DNA from: Sphingomonas sp. S1-29
GTDB lineage: Bacteria > Pseudomonadota > Alphaproteobacteria > Sphingomonadales > Sphingomonadaceae
Reading direction: 5' to 3'
Assembly: GCF_026167545.1 (NCBI RefSeq)
Contig: NZ_CP110678.1
Coordinates: forward strand, 1,175,501-1,239,500
Length of the DNA: 64,000 nt
Position 1 is the stretch's first letter. The number at the start of each line of letters is the position of its first letter. The notes under the pieces were generated by a model that saw nothing but the letters and a program-made list of their open reading frames with translations, made no database searches and had not been told where the DNA came from. Shown one piece after another: positions 59,838-64,000 of this stretch. A program made the position numbers and the translations under genes.

Positions 59838-60085
59838 GTGCCGCGTGCAGTAGGTTTATTGCATGGGGTGACGCCCGCAAGCCCATCAGGGCCTACGGGT
59901 CGTCATTTCAACTGTGTGTCAGCACAGCGGGGGTGCTCGGACCCCGCAGAAAGGTAATACGGGATGTTTGTGCATCCCTTCGGGAAGTTGGTTCGGTTGC
60001 CGCCGATCCACTTCCCACTGCTCTTATTAGGGCAGTGATACCGGTCGCCGGGGGCCTTGCCGGGCCTCTCGGCGACCTTCTCTAT
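59838..60085 (+). ncRNA. Dense stem-loop RNA, unrecognised
   Basis: Successive helices seen: GACG/CGTC (59870-59873, 59901-59904) stacked on CCCG/CGGG, enclosing GCCC-ATCA-GGGC; CTGTG/CACAG (59912-59927); CGGGG/CCCCG (59928-59946); GGGATG/CATCCC (59961-59978); CACTGCTC/GGGCAGTG (60016-60037); GGTCGCCG/CGGCGACC (60043-60077) followed by TTCTCT, which could end a separate RNA. GGCGG/CCGCC (59834-60004) might close the first domain if transcription starts early enough. Either a free small RNA or the 5' leader of the 51-residue gene. I do not recognise a known RNA class. Confidence 0.55.
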
Positions 60086-60139
60086 AACGCAATCCGCGTT
60101 GCGTGTCTAATTTGACGCTAGAATGAAGGTTTTAATAAA

Positions 60140-60295
60140 ATGCCTACCCCGAAGAAGCAAACATCTCCGAAGGTCTCCACATTGGCCTCAAACGTCCTCG
60201 CTGGGCGTGTGAAGCCGACCAAAGCCCAAATCGCCACGCTTGCAGGCGCAGCCCTCAGCAATGACGAAACCAAGGGCCAGGTTCGAGGCCGGTAA
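60140..60295 (+). CDS. 51-residue basic protein
   Basis: ATG 60140 with GAAGG 10 bases upstream. Sequence begins MPTPKKQTSPKVSTLASNVL and continues with KPTKAQIATLAGAALSNDET, ending VRGR. Lysine-rich, low complexity, one or two short helices, no membrane segment. It recalls an orphan family of small K/S/T/A-rich proteins seen in many proteobacteria, but I know no function. Flanked by the structured RNA and by a strong terminator, so it is very likely expressed. An opposite-strand frame over this region is rejected. Confidence 0.65.
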   Translation: MPTPKKQTSPKVSTLASNVLAGRVKPTKAQIATLAGAALSNDETKGQVRGR

Positions 60296-60301
60296 TCGGC
60301 T

Positions 60302-60317
60302 CCGATAACGTTATCGG
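60302..60317. repeat. Perfect 16-bp palindrome
   Basis: CCGATAACGTTATCGG with no spacer, 7 bases after the 51-residue gene's stop and abutting a run of nine G (through 60324). Could be a protein-binding site or part of the 3' structure. Confidence 0.6.
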
Positions 60318-60319
60318 GG

Positions 60320-60350
60320 GGGGGCGTGGCGAAAGCTGCGCCCCCTTTTT
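60320..60350 (+). terminator. Intrinsic terminator of the 51-aa unit
   Basis: GGGGGCGTGGC-GAAA-GCTGCGCCCCC: an 11-bp stem with two wobble pairs and a GAAA tetraloop, followed by TTTTT. Ends the rightward transcript before converging dnaE2. Confidence 0.85.
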
Positions 60351-60409
60351 CGAACGTATCAATGGCCGCGTTCTTAGACGCGAAACATTGCTGGCATACC
60401 ATACTCCCT

Positions 60410-63400
60410 CTAATGAAAATCCCGCGATTTCGGCAGCACCCGCACGTCGCGGGGGTGGCGATCATACACGGGCCGCGCGACTTCGTCGGCGCGCGATAGC
60501 GTCGTCGGGGGCGCGGCGTCGCCCAGCGTGTCGAGCAGCGCGGTGCGGTCGATCACGCGGGCGCCCATCAGGTGGACGACGCCCTCGGGGCTGCGCTGGA
60601 CCTCGCCCTCGACCAGCATCAGCCGCGCGGTCATCACCTCGCGGCGATAGGTTTCGAACAGGCGCGCCCATAAAACGACGTTGGTGACGCCGGTTTCGTC
60701 CTCGATCGTGACGAAGATCGCATTGCCCTTGCCGGGGCGCTGGCGGACCAGCACGATGCCCGCGGTGCGAAGCCGGGTGCCCGCCTTGGCCGCGCTGGTC
60801 TGCGCGCAGGTGGCGACGCGTTCGGCATCGAGCGTGCGCCGCACGAAGGTCATCGGATGATCCTTCAGCGACAGGCGAAGCGTCTGGTAATCGATCGCGA
60901 CTTCCTGCGACGCCGCCATGGCGGGCAGCGCCATATCGGGTTCGTCGGCAAGCTCGCGCGCGCGCGCGGCGGCGAACAGCGGCAGCTCGCCACTGGGGGT
61001 GCGGCGCGCTTCCCACAAGGCCTGCCGCCGCCCCAGCCCCAGCGAGCCAAAGGCATCGGCATCGGCGAGCAGGCGAAGCGCGCGCTGCGGCAGATCGGCG
61101 CGGCGCGCGAGTGCCTCGACACTGTCGAAGCGGCCGTACGCGCGGGCGGCGACCAAGGCCTGCGCCCATGCCTGGCGGAAGCCGTCCATCTGGCGAAAGC
61201 CCAGCCGGATCGCGAGCGCGCCCTGCCCCGGCTGCTTCATGCCGCCCTCTAGGTCATTGTCCCAAATGCTGGCGTTGATGTCGATCGGCCGCACCTCGAC
61301 GCCATGTTCGCGCGCGTCGCGCACGAGCTGCGCGGGGGCGTAGAAGCCCATCGGCTGCGAATTGAGCAGCGCGCAGGTGAACACCGCGGGCTGGTGGCAT
61401 TTGATCCATGACGAGACATAGACCAGCCGCGCGAACGACAGCGCGTGGCTTTCGGGAAAGCCATAGCTGCCGAAGCCCTCGATCTGGCGATAGCAACGCT
61501 CGGCAAAGGCGCGTTCGTAGCCGCGCGCGGTCATGCCATCGACGAGCTTGTCCTTCATCTTGTCGATCCCGCCATGGTTGCGGAAGGTGGCCATTGCGCG
61601 GCGCAGCTGGTTGGCCTCGCCCGGGGTGAAGCCCGCCGCGACGATCGCCAGCTTCATCGCCTGTTCCTGGAACAAGGGCACGCCGAAGGTCTTGCCGAGC
61701 AGGGTGCGAAGCTCGTTCGGGTCGTGCGGCGGCGCGGGCGAGGGATAGTCGACCTTCTCGATCCCGCTGCGGCGGCGAAGATAGGGGTGGACCATGTCGC
61801 CCTCGATCGGGCCGGGGCGGACGATCGCGACCTGGACGGTGAGGTCGTAGAGCGAGCGCGGTTTGAGGCGCGGGAGCATGTTGATCTGCGCGCGGCTTTC
61901 GACCTGGAACACACCGATGCTGTCGCCCTTGTCGAGCATGGCATAGACTGCTGGGTCGTCGGCCTTGATGTCGACGGTGAGGTCGTGATCGCCAAGCCCG
62001 TGCTCGCGCATCATCGCGAACGCCTTGCGGATGCAGGTGAGCATGCCGAGCGCGAGAACGTCGACCTTCATCAGCCCCAGCGCGTCGATATCGTCCTTGT
62101 CCCATTCGATGAAGGTGCGGTCGGCCATCGCGCCATTGTGGATCGGCACCGTCTCATCGAGCCGGTTCTGGGTGAGGATGAAGCCGCCGACATGCTGCGA
62201 GAGATGGCGGGGGAATTCGAGGATCTGGTCGACCAGGCAGCGCAGCCGCGCGACATGCGGGTTGGCGGGATCGAAGCCCGATTCGGTGAAGCGGCGCTCC
62301 TCCATGCGGCTGGCGAAGCTGCCCCAGACGGTGCCGACCAGCCGCACGGTCGCGTCCTCCGAAAAGCCCAGCACCTTGCCGACTTCGCGGACCGCGCTTC
62401 GCGGGCGGTAATGGATGACGGTCGCGGCGATCCCTGCCCGCTCGCGGCCATAGCGGGCATAGATATACTGCATCACCTCCTCGCGGCGTTCATGCTCGAA
62501 ATCGACGTCGATATCGGGGGGCTCGTGGCGTTCCTCGGACACGAAGCGCGAGAACAGCAGATCGTGCTCGGTCGGATCGACCGAGGTGACGCCGAGCAGG
62601 AAGCAGACGATCGAATTGGCCGCAGAGCCGCGCCCCTGGCACAGGATCGGCGGATCGCGGGTGCGCGCGAAGCGGACCAGATCGTGGACGGTGAGGAAAT
62701 AATAGGCGTAGTTCTGGCTGGCGATCAGCGCGAATTCCTCGGCCAGCCGGCGGCGGACATCGGCGGGCAGATCGGCGCCGTAGCGCTGGTGCGCCGCCTC
62801 GACGACCATATGTTCGAGCCATGCCTGCGGCTGCCAGCCCTCGGGCACCGGCTCGTGCGGATATTCGTAGCGCAAATCGTCGAGGGTGAAGGCGATGCGG
62901 GCGAGCAGGTTCAGGCTTTCGGCGACCGCCTGCGGGCAATCGCGGAACAGCCGCGCCATTTCGGCGGCGGGCTTGAGATAGCGTTCGGCATTGGCGGCGA
63001 GGCGGCGCCCGGCGGCGGCGATCGTCGTCTTCTGCTCGATACAGGTGAGGACGTCGTGGAGCTGGCGCTGATCGGGGGTGGCGTAGAGCGCATCGTTGGT
63101 GGCGAGCAGCGGCAGCCCGGTGCGCGCGGCCAGGTCGATGAGCGCGGCGAGGCGACGACGGTCGCGGCCTGCGCGGTGCATGGTCGCGCCGATCCAGACG
63201 CGGCCGGGGGCGGCGGACTGGAGGGTGGCGAGGATGCGCTCTTGGCCCCCCACCCCATCGTCACCCCGGACTAGTTCCGGGGTCCAGCGTGCGCCAACCG
63301 CTGGCGCAGGTGGTGGAGAGGTGGACCCCGGAACCAGTCCGGGGTGACGAAGCAGGGTGAGTTTGGGTTCGACGGGTGGCGCGCGAACGGGGCCGAGCGA

Positions 63401-63820
63401 GGGCGTGGCCATCACGATCAGCAGCAGGTCGTCGCAATACGCCAGCAGATCCTCGAGCCGCAGTACGCAGCCGCCCTTTTGCGCGCGCAGATTGCCCAAG
63501 GTCAGCAGCCGAGTGAGCCGACCCCAACCGTGGCGCGTGGCGGGATAAGCCAGGATGTCGGGGGTATCATCGGCGAACACCAGCCGCGCGCCGACGACCA
63601 GGCGGAAGTCGATCTCGCCCAGCCCCGCCTCGGCAGCCTTGGCGCGCGCCTGTTTGAGCGCGACGTGCGCGCGCACCACCCCCGCCACGCTGTTGCGGTC
63701 AGCGATGCCGATCCCCGCCATCCCGAGCGCGAAGGCCTGCGCGACCATGTCCGACGGTGCCGACGCGCCGCGCAGGAACGAATAATTGGTCGCCGCCCCG
63801 AGTTCGGCGAACCCGGTCAT
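60410..63820 (-). CDS. dnaE2: Error-prone DNA polymerase DnaE2 (ImuC) with repeat-derived insert
   Basis: 1136 residues. PHP domain first (FAELGAATNYSFLRGASAPS), then the C-family polymerase palm with the Asp pair in PDIDVDFEHERREEV and GRGSAANSIV, fingers (GLMKVDVLALGML), a helix-hairpin-helix and an OB fold near the end. Works with ImuA and ImuB in SOS translesion mutagenesis. Residues about 157-187 (LLRHPGLVPGST, RWTPELVRGDDGV) are a translated family B inverted pair inside the PHP region. The ATG overlaps the stop of imuB (ATGA). Confidence 0.95.
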   Translation of the reverse strand: MTGFAELGAATNYSFLRGASAPSDMVAQAFALGMAGIGIADRNSVAGVVRAHVALKQARAKAAEAGLGEIDFRLVVGARLVFADDTPDILAYPATRHGWGRLTRLLTLGNLRAQKGGCVLRLEDLLAYCDDLLLIVMATPSLGPVRAPPVEPKLTLLRHPGLVPGSTSPPPAPAVGARWTPELVRGDDGVGGQERILATLQSAAPGRVWIGATMHRAGRDRRRLAALIDLAARTGLPLLATNDALYATPDQRQLHDVLTCIEQKTTIAAAGRRLAANAERYLKPAAEMARLFRDCPQAVAESLNLLARIAFTLDDLRYEYPHEPVPEGWQPQAWLEHMVVEAAHQRYGADLPADVRRRLAEEFALIASQNYAYYFLTVHDLVRFARTRDPPILCQGRGSAANSIVCFLLGVTSVDPTEHDLLFSRFVSEERHEPPDIDVDFEHERREEVMQYIYARYGRERAGIAATVIHYRPRSAVREVGKVLGFSEDATVRLVGTVWGSFASRMEERRFTESGFDPANPHVARLRCLVDQILEFPRHLSQHVGGFILTQNRLDETVPIHNGAMADRTFIEWDKDDIDALGLMKVDVLALGMLTCIRKAFAMMREHGLGDHDLTVDIKADDPAVYAMLDKGDSIGVFQVESRAQINMLPRLKPRSLYDLTVQVAIVRPGPIEGDMVHPYLRRRSGIEKVDYPSPAPPHDPNELRTLLGKTFGVPLFQEQAMKLAIVAAGFTPGEANQLRRAMATFRNHGGIDKMKDKLVDGMTARGYERAFAERCYRQIEGFGSYGFPESHALSFARLVYVSSWIKCHQPAVFTCALLNSQPMGFYAPAQLVRDAREHGVEVRPIDINASIWDNDLEGGMKQPGQGALAIRLGFRQMDGFRQAWAQALVAARAYGRFDSVEALARRADLPQRALRLLADADAFGSLGLGRRQALWEARRTPSGELPLFAAARARELADEPDMALPAMAASQEVAIDYQTLRLSLKDHPMTFVRRTLDAERVATCAQTSAAKAGTRLRTAGIVLVRQRPGKGNAIFVTIEDETGVTNVVLWARLFETYRREVMTARLMLVEGEVQRSPEGVVHLMGARVIDRTALLDTLGDAAPPTTLSRADEVARPVYDRHPRDVRVLPKSRDFH
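63259..63350. repeat. Family B inverted pair inside dnaE2
   Basis: CGTCACCCCGGACTAGTTCC (63259) and GGAACCAGTCCGGGGTGACG (about 63330-63349), read in frame by dnaE2. One arm differs at the loop (CTAG), so no stop codon forms in the coding frame. Confidence 0.85.
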
Positions 63821-64000
63821 GCAAATAGGCCGTGTACGTACCAGCGCGGATCGGCGGCCTCGCGGCCATAGAGGCCGTGGCGGAACACCCAGAAGCGGCG
63901 GCCGCGCGCGTCCTCAATCCGGTAATAATCGCGCGTCAGCCCGCCATTGTCGGCGCGCCGCCACCATTCAGGGGCGATCCGCTCAGGGCCTTCGAACCGG
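63817..64000 (-). CDS. imuB: ImuB (Y-family polymerase-like), C-terminal end
   Basis: About 60 C-terminal residues are in the window; the start is beyond 64000. It reads GPERIAPEWWRRADNGGLTR, DYYRIEDARGRRFWVFRHGL and ends PRWYVHGLFA, the usual ImuB tail that carries docking motifs for DnaE2 and the clamp. The stop overlaps the dnaE2 start, as in imuA-imuB-dnaE2 cassettes. These are LexA-controlled; the operator would be off-window. Confidence 0.88.
   Translation of the reverse strand, partial: RFEGPERIAPEWWRRADNGGLTRDYYRIEDARGRRFWVFRHGLYGREAADPRWYVHGLFA

Noticed and set aside
59838..60085. tmRNA, 6S, RNase P or SRP RNA
   Set aside because: No tag-peptide frame, no tRNA-like ends with CCA, no conserved P4 or GGAAGG-type signatures were found.
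59822..60115. 97-residue rightward protein over the stem-loop region
   Set aside because: The start would lie inside the promoter -10 box, no ribosome site is present, and the base pairing between distant parts explains the sequence better as RNA.
58830..60400. CRISPR array or retron
   Set aside because: No regularly spaced direct repeats, no cas genes and no reverse transcriptase in the window.
60118..60465. 115-residue leftward frame over the 51-aa gene
   Set aside because: It has no ribosome site, crosses the strong rightward terminator and the dnaE2 end, and its composition is not protein-like. The rightward 51-residue gene explains the region better.
61445..63274. Long frame opposite dnaE2
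   Set aside because: Antisense shadow of a firmly identified polymerase gene.

Overview
The window is a gene-dense, GC-rich stretch of chromosome. It most resembles a Sphingomonas-type alphaproteobacterium (Sphingomonadaceae). This rests on the gene families and their order (moaE-moaD-pgsA, a scattered gsp type II secretion locus, DUF4129-DUF4350-MoxR-DUF58-SpoIIM-RDD, imuB-dnaE2), on the frequent GTGA/ATGA stop-start overlaps, and on several short palindromic repeat families scattered between and inside genes. The assignment is by recognition only; no database was searched.

Layout. 1-3200: end of a fasciclin protein, the molybdopterin synthase/pgsA operon, an LplT-like MFS carrier and a 55-residue tail-anchored protein. 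3277-9146: a giant beta-propeller amidohydrolase, a nucleoside deaminase and a kynureninase-like enzyme coupled to tryptophan 2,3-dioxygenase. 9193-25210: a complete but fragmented type II secretion system (gspK, J, N, F, E, M, L, G, H, I, C, D), broken up by a periplasmic-binding-protein gene, a DUF1206 protein and a vinyl-reductase-like protein. It is followed by a second trio of small GspL/GspM/GspC-like inner-membrane proteins. 25278-27876: a PhoX-type phosphatase, a plausible cargo, behind a candidate Pho box. 28048-32784: a TetR regulator, a lipoprotein, two amidohydrolases (one without its HxH metal motif) and a membrane protein. 32889-39052: the MoxR/DUF58 operon. 39053-46511: a small regulator with duplicated operators, TraB/GumN, TlyA, TspO, UbiK, YbjN, ProC, hemerythrin, MarR, IlvE and tRNA-Gln. 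46575-58829: an ABC permease-M1 peptidase fusion with its ATPase, an HNH protein, an AI-2E family protein, a CoA transferase, a DUF1275 protein, mntR/mntH with a palindromic operator, an IS5-family element with a frameshifted transposase, and a DUF1080 protein. 60410-64000: dnaE2 and the end of imuB, the SOS mutagenesis cassette.

The most unusual part is a visibly AT-richer island at about 58830-60400, between the DUF1080 gene and dnaE2. It carries a C-terminal gene remnant and a divergent pair. To the left lies a coiled-coil plus winged-helix (HARE-HTH-like) protein. To the right lies a transcription unit with a sigma70-type promoter, roughly 240 nt of dense stem-loops, a 51-residue basic protein and a strong GNRA-loop terminator. 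A perfect 9-bp inverted repeat encloses the -35 box of the RNA promoter. I do not recognise this module.

A second theme is that the dispersed palindromic repeats have entered protein-coding genes without breaking the frame (gspI, gspJ, the reductase, DUF58 and dnaE2), rather like Rickettsia palindromic elements. In gspI they produce a roughly 70-residue prepilin leader.
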